Shown: positions 38,329 through 50,000 of the stretch, one piece after another
Layout of the letters: each line of letters opens with the position of its first letter
How positions within the stretch are numbered: the stretch's first letter is position 1
Program-made: the position numbers and the translations under genes
Notes under the pieces: model-generated
The model's input: only the letters and a program-made list of their open reading frames with translations
Databases searched by the model: none
What the model was told of the DNA's origin: nothing
Source: Neodiprion pinetum
Taxonomy: Eukaryota; Arthropoda; Insecta; Hymenoptera; Diprionidae
Assembly (NCBI RefSeq): GCF_021155775.2
Contig: NC_060238.1
Coordinates: 23,032,470 to 23,096,469 of the forward strand
Reading direction: 5' to 3'
DNA: 64,000 nt

Positions 38329-41169
38329 ATGTTCAAGGTGAGTTTCATAGTCGATTCATAGTGTTAAAGCCACTGCGAGTCGAAGAGATTCGTTTCTAGT
38401 CCGTTGATTTTAAGATTTGTGAAAATGATTTTTCTGTCGAGATATTTCCTTCCTTGATTGATTCCGATATTTGATCTAAAAGTTCAAGGTGAGCTTCGTG
38501 TTTTATTCAGTGTATTGGAGTGTCGTAAACCCAAGAGATTCACTTCTGAATCTTAAATTTTTCATCTCCCAAAAATGCTTTCCACGTTGAGATTCTAACG
38601 AATTCTGAAGATTCCGAGATTAGATGAAAAAGTTCGAAGACTGTAGTTCGAAACCTCCTCCTTACCAGTTGTTTTCGCCTCCCAATTACGAGTCGGCTGC
38701 AAAACAATGTGACCGCGACCAACAAACTCATCGATATTTTAACACTGTTATCGTTACTTTCCAGTGTGTCCTAGCCACCGCCATAATGGCGTTAGCTCTA
38801 GCGCGGCCAGAGCCGCCGGTGAATTCGTATCTGCCACCGGGTCGAGGTGGACAAAACGGTGGCGGCGGTTCCCCAGGTTTTGGAGGCAGCGGTGCACCGC
38901 CGTCGGATCAATACAGTCCACCAGGTTTTGGAGGCGGCGGTAATTCCGGGGGCGGTGGTGGTCCCCCGTCAAACCAGTATGGAGCACCAGGTTTTGGAGG
39001 TGGCAGCGGTCCTTCTGGTGGTGGCAAGCCATCTAGCAGCTACGGACCGCCTGGTGCAGGCGGTAACGGTGGTGGAAATGGATTTGGAGGTGGTGATGGC
39101 GGAAACGGCGGCGGCAGACCATCAAGTAGCTACGGCGCACCCGGAGGCGTTGGCGGTAACGGAGGTGGGTTTGGAGGAGGTGGAAGCGGAAGTGGAAATG
39201 GAAATGGCGGTAGCAGACCATCGAGCTCCTACGGTGCGCCAGGTGGACCAGGAAGTAACGGGGGTGGATTCGGTGGAAATGGTGGAAACGGAGGTGGCAG
39301 ACCATCGAGCAGCTACGGAGCTCCGGGTGGACCGGGAAGCAACAGCGGAGGTTTCGGAGGTGGAAACGGTGGTGGTAATGGTGGCGGAAGCGGAGGTGGT
39401 AGACCATCGAGCAATTATGGAGCTCCAGGTGGGTTAGGAGGCAACGGCGGAAGCTTTGGAGGTGGAAACGGTGGTGGAAACGGTGGCGGAAGCGGAGGTG
39501 GTAGACCATCGAGCAGCTACGGAGCTCCGGGTGGACCAGGAAGCAACGGCGGAGGTTTGGGAGGTGGAAACGGTGGCGGAAACGGTGGTGGAAGCGGAGG
39601 TGGTAGGCCATCAAGCAGCTACGGAGCTCCAGGTGGGCCAGGAAGCAGCGGTGGAGGTTTCGGAGGTGGAAATGGAGGTGGAAATGGAGGCGGAAGCGGA
39701 GGTGGTAGGCCATCAAGCAGCTACGGAGCTCCAGGTGGGCCAGGAAGCAACGGTGGAGGTTTCGGAGGTGGAAATGGAGGCGGTAGGCCATCAAGTAGCT
39801 ACGGAGCGCCAGGAGGTGCTGGAGGTGCTGGAGGCAACGGAGGAAGTAGACCATCGAGTGGTTACGGAGCCCCTGGTGCCGGAGGCAACGGTGGTGGATT
39901 TGGAGGAGGTAGCAACGGTAATGGAAATGGAGGAAGCGGAGCTGGCCGACCATCAAGCAGCTACGGTGCTCCTGGCGCGGGAGGAAACGGAGGTGGATTC
40001 GGAGGTGGCAATCCTTCTGACAGCTATGGAGCCCCTGCTGCAGGTGCCAACAGAGGCGGCGGTGGAGGGGCCGATGGTTACGCATCTGGTGGGCCCGGAG
40101 GAAACGGCGGAGGATTTGAAAATGGTGGTAGCAGCGGAGGTGGTGGGAGCGGATACGGCAGCGAGGGCGGTGAAGATGGTGGAAACGTGAGTACAACCGA
40201 AGCCCCAAATCTCCTCCTAGCACATACCCCAATTTTTCTGAAACAAAAGACGAAACGAAAATTCAGGAACCGGCGAAGTACGAGTTCTCCTACGAAGTAA
40301 AGGACGACGAATCCGGCAGCAACTTTGGACACACCGAAACTCGTGATGGCGACAGAGCTCAGGGTGAATTCAACGTCCTCCTTCCCGACGGCAGGAAACA
40401 GATAGTCGAATACGAGGCTGATCAGGACGGATTCAAACCTCAAATAAGGTACGAAGGTGAGGCTGGATCCGAGGGTTACGGCTCCGGTGGACCAGGCGAA
40501 AATGGCGGCAACGGAGGTTCCGGTTCCGGTGGAAACGGCGGTTACCCCTCCGGCGGGCCGGGTAGCAACGGAGGCGGAAACGGTGGATACTCTTCCGGAG
40601 GACCCGGAGGCAACGGAGGCGGAAACGGTGGATACTCTTCCGGAGGACCCGGAGGCAACGGAGGCGGAAACGGTGGATACTCTTCCGGAGGACCCGGAGG
40701 CAATGGAGGCGGAAACGGTGGATATTCTTCGGGAGGACCTGGTAGCAACGGAGGTGGAAGCGGTGGATACTCTTCTGGAAGACCTGGAAGCAGCGGATTC
40801 GGCGGAGGTAACGGAAACGGGAACGGTAACGGGGGCTACTCTGCGGGTGGTTCAAGTGGCGGTAACGGCGGAGGATTCGGAGGCAGCGGAAGCGGTGAGT
40901 ATTTCGCCAAATGAAAAAAGCAAAATGGCGTTAGTCGGCAAACTTGAACTCGGGACTTCACAGGCGGTTACCCGTCCGGCGGACCATCAGGAAACGGTGG
41001 AAACGGTGGATTCGGAGGCGGACGAGGCGGTGGTGGTGGTGGAGGCGGAAACGGGAATGGTGGCTACTCTTCCGGGGGTCCGAGCAGCGGTAACGGGGGT
41101 GGAAACGGGGGCGGTTACCCGTCGGGGAGCGGAGGTGACGCGGCGGCTAACGGAGGTTATCAATACTAA
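38329..41169 (+). CDS. resilin: Pro-resilin
   Basis: Four exons: 38329-38337, 38765-40186, 40267-40894 and 40964-41169, giving 754 residues. Residues 1-16 form a signal peptide. The mature protein starts RPEPPVNSYLPP, as in insect pro-resilins. The first elastic domain (about 29-477) is Gly/Asn/Ser-rich and carries about a dozen RPSSSYGAPG-type units; their tyrosines are the expected dityrosine crosslink sites. Exon 3 opens with EPAKYEFSYEVKDD, an RR-2 chitin-binding domain (about 478-542) containing GHTETRDGDRAQGEF, LLPDGR and YEADQDGF. The second elastic domain (about 543-754) has GGYSSGGPGGNGGGN units and ends NGGYQY. Exons 1-3 join in phase 0 and exons 3-4 in phase 1. The product would be a secreted rubber-like protein of flexible cuticle, tendon and wing hinge. 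The other reading frames across the repeats are open only because of the triplet bias. Confidence 0.95.
38338..38639 (+). repeat. Two tandem 151-base units beginning at the exon 1 splice donor
   Basis: Unit A (38338-38488) starts gtgagttt directly after exon 1 (TTCAAG). Unit B (38489-38639) starts gtgagctt after a second 'agttcaag', and ends with 'agttcgaag'. Both units are exactly 151 bases and share blocks such as 'aagagattc.cttct' and 'gattccgagat/gattccgatat'. A second donor-like site is therefore present at 38489. Confidence 0.6.
39026..40040 (+). repeat. Elastic-repeat array inside pro-resilin exon 2
   Basis: DNA units of about 78-102 bases each encode PSSSYGAPGG followed by a Gly/Asn spacer. 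Three consecutive unit starts (39506, 39608, 39710) are exactly 102 bases apart, then 39788 follows after 78. The third-position similarity of these central units points to recent unequal exchange, while the outer units are more diverged. Confidence 0.85.
40528..40797 (+). repeat. 45-base minisatellite encoding the second resilin domain
   Basis: Six contiguous 45-base units are present, at 40528, 40573, 40618, 40663, 40708 and 40753. Each encodes GGNGGYSSGGPGGNG-like 15-residue blocks. The units at 40573, 40618 and 40663 are nearly identical at the nucleotide level, and the flanking units diverge. Confidence 0.9.
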
Positions 41170-41875
41170 TCCGCACCGATTTAGTTAGACACAAATGGCC
41201 TGTTATATAATGTATTTTGTACGAACGTTCCCGCGGACGATAATATCGACTTACCGGATTAACTTATTGTTTTTCATTTAGCCATACACGCACAGACATA
41301 CAAACGTATAATTTACATACTATATACATATATACTGTGTAATCACATTCTCGTGTTATATATGTTATTATCATTATTATATCATCAAGCCGCTATAACG
41401 TACGTTATAATCGTACAATACGCAGTATACCTAGTTTTATTTAACGCGTAACGCGAAACAAGCTCTGATTCCGATCATGTCACCCGTATAATGTAATCAT
41501 CCATTATCCCAGATCTCGGCCCCGAGATCAGCCTCAGGATTTTCAAGGATGGCTCGAGGTCAACGATACGTTATACAATCATGCTCACTTAATTCGACAA
41601 GTTTGATCTCTCTTATTCAATTTTCGTCCGGCATGTTTGCCAGTTGCATCAGTAGAGTTCGTTCCGTTTCTCCTATATCACAAAGTAGTAAAACTTCTAA
41701 TTAATTTTTAGTCTTGTTTTTTATTTTCTCTTATATGTATTTAATCAGATCTCACTACGCATCTCTCATAGTTTATACCTGTAACTCGGGATCGTGCGGT
41801 TGCTATAGTCTCGATCATCTTTGTGTATCACCGTATTGAATTATTCACAATTTATGAAAAATAACAAATAATAAT

Positions 41876-41881
41876 AATAAA
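41876..41881 (+). terminator. Poly(A) signal, pro-resilin gene
   Basis: AATAAA lies about 707 bases after the stop codon in AT-rich sequence. It is assigned by position and motif only. Confidence 0.4.
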
Positions 41882-43056
41882 CATAAGACATTATACAATG
41901 CTTGCGTATCTAGGTAAATTGTACTGACTTATTTTCTTCCTCAAATCAACACATAGCTAAAATTTTATCCTAAATCGTCCAAAACTAATGCCTCTTAAAG
42001 TTTGGGTTCACCGTCACGTGAAATCTCGTCGGTATCGAAGCCTTGCACGAGCTTTTCGCAATTAGTTACTTCATCATGAGCTACCTAATTCAAAAAAAAA
42101 AAAAAAAAACAAACTGTAACCAACACAGCGTCAAATATATCCTGAACTATATTTTAGACCAACCACAAAAGCTGCGACAACGGGTATAGACTGTAGAACG
42201 ATTTAATTTTCAAGCCATTTGCCGTTGGGGCAGAAGATGTAAATATTTAGCACAACTGCAGCAGTTTATTCGACTCAAGGAGCGTAAGTATACGGCATAC
42301 TGTGTAAACCGATGCGGTAAGAAATTTTCGCAATCGTTAATACGGGTAAAATCTCGCGGAGAAGTTGTGTTAATCTTCTTCTTCTTCTTCTTCTTCTTGG
42401 GCTTCTGGTTCTTTTTCCTTCTTCGAATCTCCCGATGCACCGCAGGCTCGAACCTGGATATAAAACTGTAACGGTGAATCGGGCCGCAGCGGTACTGAAA
42501 GTGAGACTCGGCGCTCACACGTAACAGCTGCCAAGAGTAACAGGAACATCTTCGAGAGATGCTCGCCGCCTCCGATGCACGTAATCGATTGCTGCACCGC
42601 AGTGCACCGGCTAAATTTTTACCCAGAGAGAGTGGTGGATGCACCTCGGCGCCGGCTGCTGCACTCTGTCTCAAGACTTTCGTAATCGGCTCACGTGCGA
42701 CCGAGACAAACTCGTACTCTCGAGCTCATCTAATGTGCATTAGGATATCAGGAGGAAGAACTTTCTTCCCGTGTTATAATAATGCCTGCGCAATTCGAAC
42801 GCCGCTAAGGATCGGACTGAATATTTTTTCTAGCCGAGGAACTCGCAGCGTCCTCGATCATCGATCGACGATCCATCGGAATTTGAGACGTGTTTTACCT
42901 GCGTCGCAACATCGCCGGTTTCCCGCTCCCACTTCGCGGGATCTGCGGTTTTATTATTAAATATAATTACCGTGATGCATACCGTATTCTCCAAATTACT
43001 GTATTCCCGGGTCTGTGTTTCATTCCGGTACCCGCTGATGACGATGCGGTTCTAGG
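41882..43056. other. Intergenic, pro-resilin to cuticle gene 3
   Basis: No gene is visible. The interval contains a poly-A run at about 42092 and a CTT microsatellite near 42377-42398. Open frames on the minus strand across the CTT repeat are Lys/Glu low-complexity artefacts. The right part is the upstream region of the next cuticle gene. Confidence 0.5.
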
Positions 43057-43095
43057 TATAAAAGGTGGCGACGTTTTCTCGGCTCATCTCAGTCT
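43057..43095 (+). promoter_or_regulatory. Core promoter of cuticle gene 3
   Basis: TATAAAAG begins at 43057 and a TCAGTC initiator-like site lies at about 43089. The start codon follows at 43170. Confidence 0.7.
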
Positions 43096-43169
43096 CCCTT
43101 TCGACGCCTGATAACGGTCCTCGCAATCCGCCAAGAGGAAGAAAAAGAAGAAGAAGAAGAAGTAGCGCC

Positions 43170-45633
43170 ATGTTGGAAAAGGTGGGTAAAGCTGATAATA
43201 CTGTTTCTTTCGCCTAAAAAACAAGAAACTAAGAAGCGGTTATTCGCTTTCAAAGCTTCGGGAAAAGCTCGAAACAGGTGTTTGTCTTAGCGCTTAACCG
43301 CGCAGCGCCGCGACTCGCAATTCGATTGTCCGCCTCGAAGTCCTCGCTCCTTATATTTTATTCAAGTCTCCGCACTCGGCTTGGCGACAGCTCAAATAAT
43401 TTGCAAATACTTAACCAGTAGATCTGATTCATCTGCATAGGCACTCAGCAGAATCTTAGAGCGAGAAAGAGAAAGAAGGCGTCGCCACGGTTACCGTCTT
43501 GCAAGCACCAACCCCTGAGAGACTCATTGTCGATGCGCAACCAGACTCGAACCAGCGGACCATTTTCGTTCTCACAATTCAGACCCACCTGCGAGACACA
43601 GGGTGAATAATTAAAACCTCCCTCTCCCCCTCACCTCTAGTCGATGAATCAATGAAACACGGGTTGAAATTTCGCGAATTTCTTCATACGCCGCGAAAGT
43701 GCATGGAAAAAAAAAAATGAAAAATTTGGTTCGGTAAAATTGGGGAGAGAGAGGGAGGGAATTCCCAACCACCCTCTAAACCGCAGCTCGAATATAAGGG
43801 TCCACTGGTAAACCGTCGTAAAGGTTTTTCAATTTTCCTCGAGGAATTCGAAACGACTTGAACGCGCGATTAACTTCCATACCACGACGACGTTGGGTTC
43901 TATGTACTATGAACCGAGACTGAGGAATGGGGGAAAAATTCGATTCATAAAAGTAATCGGGTGTACCGGAAATTCGCGTTCTGCGAAAGCGCCGGAATCG
44001 TGTAATAATTTTGCGAAACCGCGACGACGCATTTTCGTGCAGTTTGGAAAGGCGAAAGGATTTCTTTCGGCGCACGGACGTTTTCACCTGCAATATTCAA
44101 CCCCCTACCGTACTGAATTTTCAGACGATTTTCTTGTTGCCGTTACTGGTGGCAGTTCTGGCCGATCCCCAAGGACCCGCGTACCTTCCACCGACTGGGA
44201 ATTCACCGGGAAGACCTGCCGCCGGCCATCCCGACGAATGGGCTGGCGTACGTACATATGCATAATACATTTAAACCCTCGCATCCTGCGAACCTCATTC
44301 CGGACTCTCCTGTGCTTCGTTTCATCTCGCCGAATCCCGCCGCTCAATTGCCAATCACCTATCTCTCAATGTTGACCCGACTTACCGTACTTGACGAAGA
44401 ATTATGCCAGAGTCGAAGAAAGATAAAAAAAAAATGAGGACTCTTCGTCGGTTTCAATCGTGAAGAGGAGAGCTTAATTGTCTTTCTGAGAAAGCTCGTT
44501 TTCAGTCAAAGAAAGAGTTCACCATTGATTTCAAGTCATTTTTCACCGCAGAAGTTCCAAACCTTCGGCATTTTAAAATACCGAGCGCACTTTGCGTAAT
44601 TATACACATTTAAATGGTGATTTTTGAATTTTGACCGGCTCACCTCTCAAATTCGTCACAAATAATTCAAAAATAATTCCCCAAGTTTTTCAGTTTTTTT
44701 ATCTCAATTTGTCTCAATATTATATATATAAGCCCTTCAGGGCGCATTAAATCTACCTAACGGATTTTGGCACAATTTGGTGTAGGGGGATTTTGGGTCA
44801 CTGATTAAAAATTTGAAAATTCAAAGTTGTGGATCCAATATCGTTGACGAAAATCCAAAAAATAATTCGCTTTTGATAAAACTCGGTACTCAGGGGCTTT
44901 CAAGGTCACTGATTACGAATCTGAACTCAAAATTACAAAATTCCGAATGGTAGATCCAATATGGCAACATCAAGTGATTTTTGGGATTTTGGTTCGCTAT
45001 GTTCGATCCGCCATTATGAATATTCAAATTTCGAGTTCAGTTTCGTAATCGGCGATCCAAAAAACCCTGTTACGCCAAATTTGATCGAAATCTGTTGGGT
45101 AAATTCAATGTATCCCCGAAAGGGCGAAATGGGGAAATCCACCCTCTTGCAGACACAGGTTAAAGTTGAAATGAAAATCTGAAAAAATTGGGAAATTATT
45201 TTTGAATTATTTAAAGCTAACTTGGGAGGTGAACCTGTCGAAATTAAAAAATGACCATTTTGAGAACAACTCTGATACTCAGGCGTAATCTTGTCACCAT
45301 ATTTCATCACCTGATCGATTCTCCGCCACAAACCAATCGCGCAAATCGATCTAAACGTAAAATTGTGCATCTTTCGATCAGGATCCGGCGAACTACGAAT
45401 TCTCGTACGAGGTTCAGGACGCAGCATCGGGTCTGGACTTCGGTCACCGGGAAATGCGGAAGGACGACGAGGCGACCGGAAGCTACCACGTTCTACTGCC
45501 GGATGGTAGAACCCAGATAGTCGACTACGTTGCAGACGGCGGTGGGTATCGTCCGATGGTCCGCTACGAGGGAACAGCCTCGTTTCCGGCTCCAGGTGGT
45601 CAAAGCGGAAGTGGCGAGGGTTACAGATACTAG
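43170..45633 (+). CDS. Small resilin-like cuticle protein (CPR family), cluster gene 3
   Basis: Three exons: 43170-43181, 44125-44247 and 45382-45633, all phase 0, giving 128 residues. The signal peptide is residues 1-17 (MLEK, then a Leu/Val-rich core, cleavage near VLA/D). The mature N-terminus is short, DPQGPAYLPPTG, without a long repeat region. The chitin-binding domain begins in exon 3 at about residue 46 with DPANYEFSYEVQD and continues through GLDFGHREMRKDDEATGSY, LLPDGRTQIVDY and YRPMVRYEG. It ends in a short Gly/Ser tail. This is the most compact member of the cluster, essentially a secreted chitin-binding domain. The usual NGF/DGF before the final strand is replaced by GGGY. Start and exon structure match its paralogues. 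The second intron contains a foldback element. Confidence 0.88.
43182..44124 (+). other. Intron 1 of cuticle gene 3
   Basis: This 943-base intron has donor gtgggt and acceptor ttttcag. No coding sequence is evident on its own; the plus-strand open frame that crosses the acceptor simply continues exon 2. Confidence 0.6.
44612..45260. repeat. Foldback element in intron 2 of cuticle gene 3
   Basis: The left end (aaatggtgatttttgaattt, 44612) is matched in reverse complement by the right end at 45260. The arms stay similar for roughly 250-300 bases, including 'ggaattatttttgaatta' against 'gaaattatttttgaatta' and the 'tcactgattacgaa' and 'gatccaatat' blocks. The arms also contain internal direct units of about 110-120 bases. 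The family recurs at 25590-25770. No transposase is present. Confidence 0.7.
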
Positions 45634-45742
45634 AAACCAGAATCGAAGACTTTGGTAAAATCGTCGATCAGTGTCCGCGCGTTTCCGATAAATTACCTAT
45701 CTCCAATCATTCGTCCTTCGGCAATCGAGTCACAGAACTGAT

Positions 45743-45748
45743 AATAAA
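45743..45748 (+). terminator. Poly(A) signal, cuticle gene 3
   Basis: AATAAA lies 110 bases after the stop codon, the nearest canonical signal. Confidence 0.5.
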
Positions 45749-46416
45749 CACGGGAAAAATTATCCCCGGTATAATACGAAAAGACAATCGCAAATATTCT
45801 GCCAATCGTTGTTCGAGTTGCGAATTTCCGTTGTAAAAGAAAAGAAAACAAAAAACTCGTACCACGAGGATCCAAACGTCTGAACGAATTTCCTGCGAGA
45901 GGTGATGATGGATATTAAATTACGAGGCAATTTCTTTCCGGTGAAAGATGATTGTTATTATTTGTCAACGCGTTTATAAATCGTGGCTATACGCACCCAC
46001 ACACACACACACACACGAACATATGTACGTGTATATGTATACATTAGCAGGGCGCTAAGCTAAAGCACCAACAATTATATTTTACGCCGCATTTCCCTTT
46101 GCGTCTAATTTTCAAGGAATTAGGTATAATCCTGCAATTATTACACAGCATACACAAATGCATGTTTACATTTCTACGTTATACGTATACCTATATATGT
46201 GCCTGTGTGCGTCCGTGTCTCTATGACTGTGGATTAACAAGGGCTACGTGTCGCAGGGCTAAGAAATTGCGCGACATTATCGCATCCACTGACAAATCGT
46301 GTCTGCCTAAGGCCAGGGTCTTAAAACCGCGTATCTCGATGGTGGTTGAATTCGCAAATCTTAATCTCCCTTATTGCCTGAATCATTGTTGCTGTTACCG
46401 TCATTATTATAACTAG

Positions 46417-46479
46417 TATTATTATTATTATTATTATCATTATTATTATTGTTATTATTATGATTATTATTATTATTAC
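46417..46479. repeat. ATT trinucleotide repeat
   Basis: A largely uninterrupted ATT/TTA array continues imperfectly to about 46500. Confidence 0.85.
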
Positions 46480-46960
46480 TGTCGTCGTTATTATCGCAAT
46501 TATTGTTAAACTCGCGAATATTATTTTATATAGGATATTGTGAAAAAATATGCGAGAGTGAAAAATACACGTGCATTACAGTCTCATGTTACATAAAGGT
46601 GAATTTATGATACACGGTATGAATACAAATTCAAGTATATCCCAGTGAATATAAAGAGCATCTGTGGGGGGTGAACAGCTGCTGTCGTTATCCGTGTTTC
46701 CGTTCGGGAGCTGGGCGGCTAGCTACCCCGAATTGGAATTTAGTAAGGTGGTCCCAATAACATATTTATCTTAACGGTTAAACCGGCGTAAAAGTAACGA
46801 CCGGATGGCAGGACTGCGGGGGTATTTCCGGGCGATCGAGTGCCCCGGAATTTGAATAATGCGATTTATCTGTACCTACATATAATACGAGCGAAGGAAG
46901 AGGCACGTGGGAGCATCTCGTCTTCTCCGAGGGATGTCGAGTGGTATAAGAAAGGCGGGT

Positions 46961-47028
46961 GGGGGGGGGGGGGGGGGGGGGAGGAGGAATTGACAGGAGA
47001 CGGTGGGGTGAAGGGGGGGGGGGGGGGG
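46961..47028 (+). repeat. Paired poly-G tracts
   Basis: A run of 21 G (46961-46981) and one of 16 G (47013-47028) are separated by a G-rich spacer. They have strong G-quadruplex potential on the plus strand. Confidence 0.85.
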
Positions 47029-50000
47029 AGGGGGCGGGGAACGTTTGCAACGTAATTGGTTTTGCGAAAGAACTTTTCTTCTTTCCTCCTTCGATACCGA
47101 TCAGTAATATGTTTTCACAGGGGGGAGGGTAAATGCGACGGTATAAGGTAATATCAGAATTTACATCGCTATCGATTCGACAGACCTTGTTTGAAGGAGA
47201 TCGCGTACCGCCGATCATCCCTTGAATCAACGTCGACCCGAGTACTATTATTAATTCAAATCACGCATTAATTGAGGATGTGTAGCGAGATCGCGATAAG
47301 AAGGGTTGCTTCTTCGTTCTCATTCTCTTCCGCGAAACGTAATTCAATCGTCTGGATAATCGTACGAAAATCATATACCAAACACAGAATTACTAGCTAA
47401 TCCCTGACGGGTTTCGTCACATCGATTTCAAAGCCCCGAAGGATCAGGATACCAGGATGCACCGTGCGGTGTCCTCGCCCTCGACATCGATCAGCAGCCT
47501 AATATTCGCTAGTCGGTTTCAATCCGAACGATGGAATTCGAGAATCAATATTTATCGTCGAGCGAAAGTCCAGGCTCATTTTCATCGCGAAATAATTTCG
47601 GAGTGATAAGAATGAAATATGGTGGTAAATAATTTTGGGACCACGATCTTCGTGAGTTTCTAATTCAGTTTGAAACGTGAAGCTTTCGCGTGTAGGCGCC
47701 CGCAGCTATCGCGCTATTGAAAATAATAGAAGTGGAAGGAAGTAATTTGCAATTTTCTCAATTTCAATAAAGGCACTCTGAATTATCTCGGGATTGTTGT
47801 TTCGATGGCCTCCGGCTTCGTCGGAATAATTCCGCATCACGCGTTTCTCGGCAATATCGCGTGCGTGGATCGTATTCGATGGAAATGTACGTGTTATGCC
47901 ATGCTCCCCGGATTATTCGGCAAATAAATCTGAGAGGCCCTCGTTTTTTCCCCGCGCTGAACAGCGTGCCCGAAATCAACAGGAAATTGCCACGATATTC
48001 GTGAAAAGTAAGGCTTCAAATTTCTTCGCTTAGAAAAAAATAAATAAATAAATAAATAAAAGAAATACTCGACAAAAACACGACTCATGCAACTGATGAA
48101 ATGAATTTCATGTACAGATCTCGGAATTTATTTGATCGCACGTTCCACCGTTATGTACAGAAAACGAATTTCTCATTTTTACAGAATAAAAACGGGGAGT
48201 TTTATACTTTGAGAAATAAATTATCTCGTGATTAGAATTTTCCACCAATTAATTTGTGGGTATAATTTAGACGAAAGAGGGAGGGTTTGGATAAATTAAA
48301 GGCGACCTTTGAACCGCCCTCATCTTTATAATTCTCAACATTTTCAAGCCCTTTCTAACCTCCCGCAGAGTCACGTTACAGGCTTCGAGTCTGACAATGA
48401 TCAACCCCGAAGGTTCCTACCTTTTATCGTTTAATGGTCTCGTTAAGAAGGGGTGGGCAGCTCGGTTCTATACCTGCTTCTTTCTCGCTGCGCCATTAAC
48501 GACGAATACTTTTTATCGGCTCCAGCTTCACTCGTTGAATATCAAATTGAATTCGACTCGATATCGCTGTGCTGTAATACCTTATTGTATCGAAATAATA
48601 ATGACAATAATACAGTTACAATTTGTAAACGATTCGTTTCTCATTTTTTCAAACAAACCTAATCCGGCATTGTAAAATCAAATATCAGTGATGATTCTAA
48701 TTGTTGGCCGCAAAGGGCGGTAAAAAATCCGAAGCCTGTTCAAACTTTATTTCGTTAAATAAAAATAAATTATATTTTCACTCAATTTTCTCCGAAATTA
48801 TCGAGGGAACAGTTTTTTCTCTGCGCTTATCTCCGAGACGGCAGACTAATTGGACCAGTAAAATATTGCCCGACTGACAAAAATCGTAGAAATAAAATGC
48901 GCTGTAAATAAATAAGAAGAAAATCGAGAAGCCAAAGTTCGTTCTGATGGTCTGAAGTAGGAGACCTTGTTCAACGTTGATCTACACTCCAACCTCGCCC
49001 GCGTGTCGCACATAGTTTATCGAGTTGTTTACGCAAACACCGGGGTGATTGTGATCGGGTGAAATTTGAGTTACAGTAAATTTGACCAGGCACAATATCA
49101 CGGTAATTGTGTTTGAATACTAAACAGCGAGTAAATAGATTGAATGCAAGTGTCGAGGGCCGGAGAACACGACTCGGTGAGTAATAAATTCCCGAGCAGT
49201 TGAATAACGGTTTAAAAACCTTAATTGTACAGGCTGAAAAGCAGTCTTGTTGATTTCCTCACCAAAAACTCCAAACTCGGTCGAAGTTTCCAACACTAAC
49301 TTGTTTGATCCGATGAACGGGTTATCCTTGATTGATTGATGGACCTGCAAGGCCGGCGTTGCGTCATGACTCGAAGACAAAGGCTCGTTTCAAGCAGTCA
49401 TTCCATTCGCCCACGGAGTTGGATGCATGAAAAGATGAATGGGCGGCACAAAAGGTGCAAGATAAGGCATCTGGGCCCCGTTTAGCGTGATCGATGTAGT
49501 TGTGGGTGCAGATCCCGGCGATACAGAAACCTGTCTTCGAGTGAGTCGTCCGAGTGACAATATCGGTATATTTGAACGCAATGTTTGTTTTCGGAGTTAC
49601 AGACAAACGCGCATAGAAATTTAGAAAAGACAAAATTCAAAAAACCGACAAAGCCTTTTTTAGCTGCACCGCGCAATTGGCGTTGCTCGAATCCATCACG
49701 CGCGGTTTCCCCTGAGGGGAAATAAGGGGATAGGGGGACGCTTACATCATCTATAATAGCAAACAAGCCGCAAACATATGCGCAGCCTCGAGTGTAAACC
49801 GTGAACCATTACGCACGGTGTATAACCACCCGCTGTCTGAATGATTTCGAGCATGATATACAGCGTGTATAGAGGAGAGTTGCGCCCCCATAAAGAACAA
49901 TAAGCCATCGGGACGCGTGTATGATAATGCCGTCATTTCTGTCATGGTGATTATGCTGCAATGCACTTGCATGCTTGCACGGTGTAATTAACAGATAACA

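Noticed and set aside
39033..40232. 399-codon minus-strand open frame across pro-resilin exon 2, and long frames in the other plus frames
   Set aside because: They are by-products of the Gly/Ser triplet repeat (His/Leu/Arg or Val/Glu/Ala runs), with no start context or domains of their own.
46778..47230. 150-codon minus-strand open frame with proline runs
   Set aside because: The prolines come from the poly-G tracts on the plus strand.
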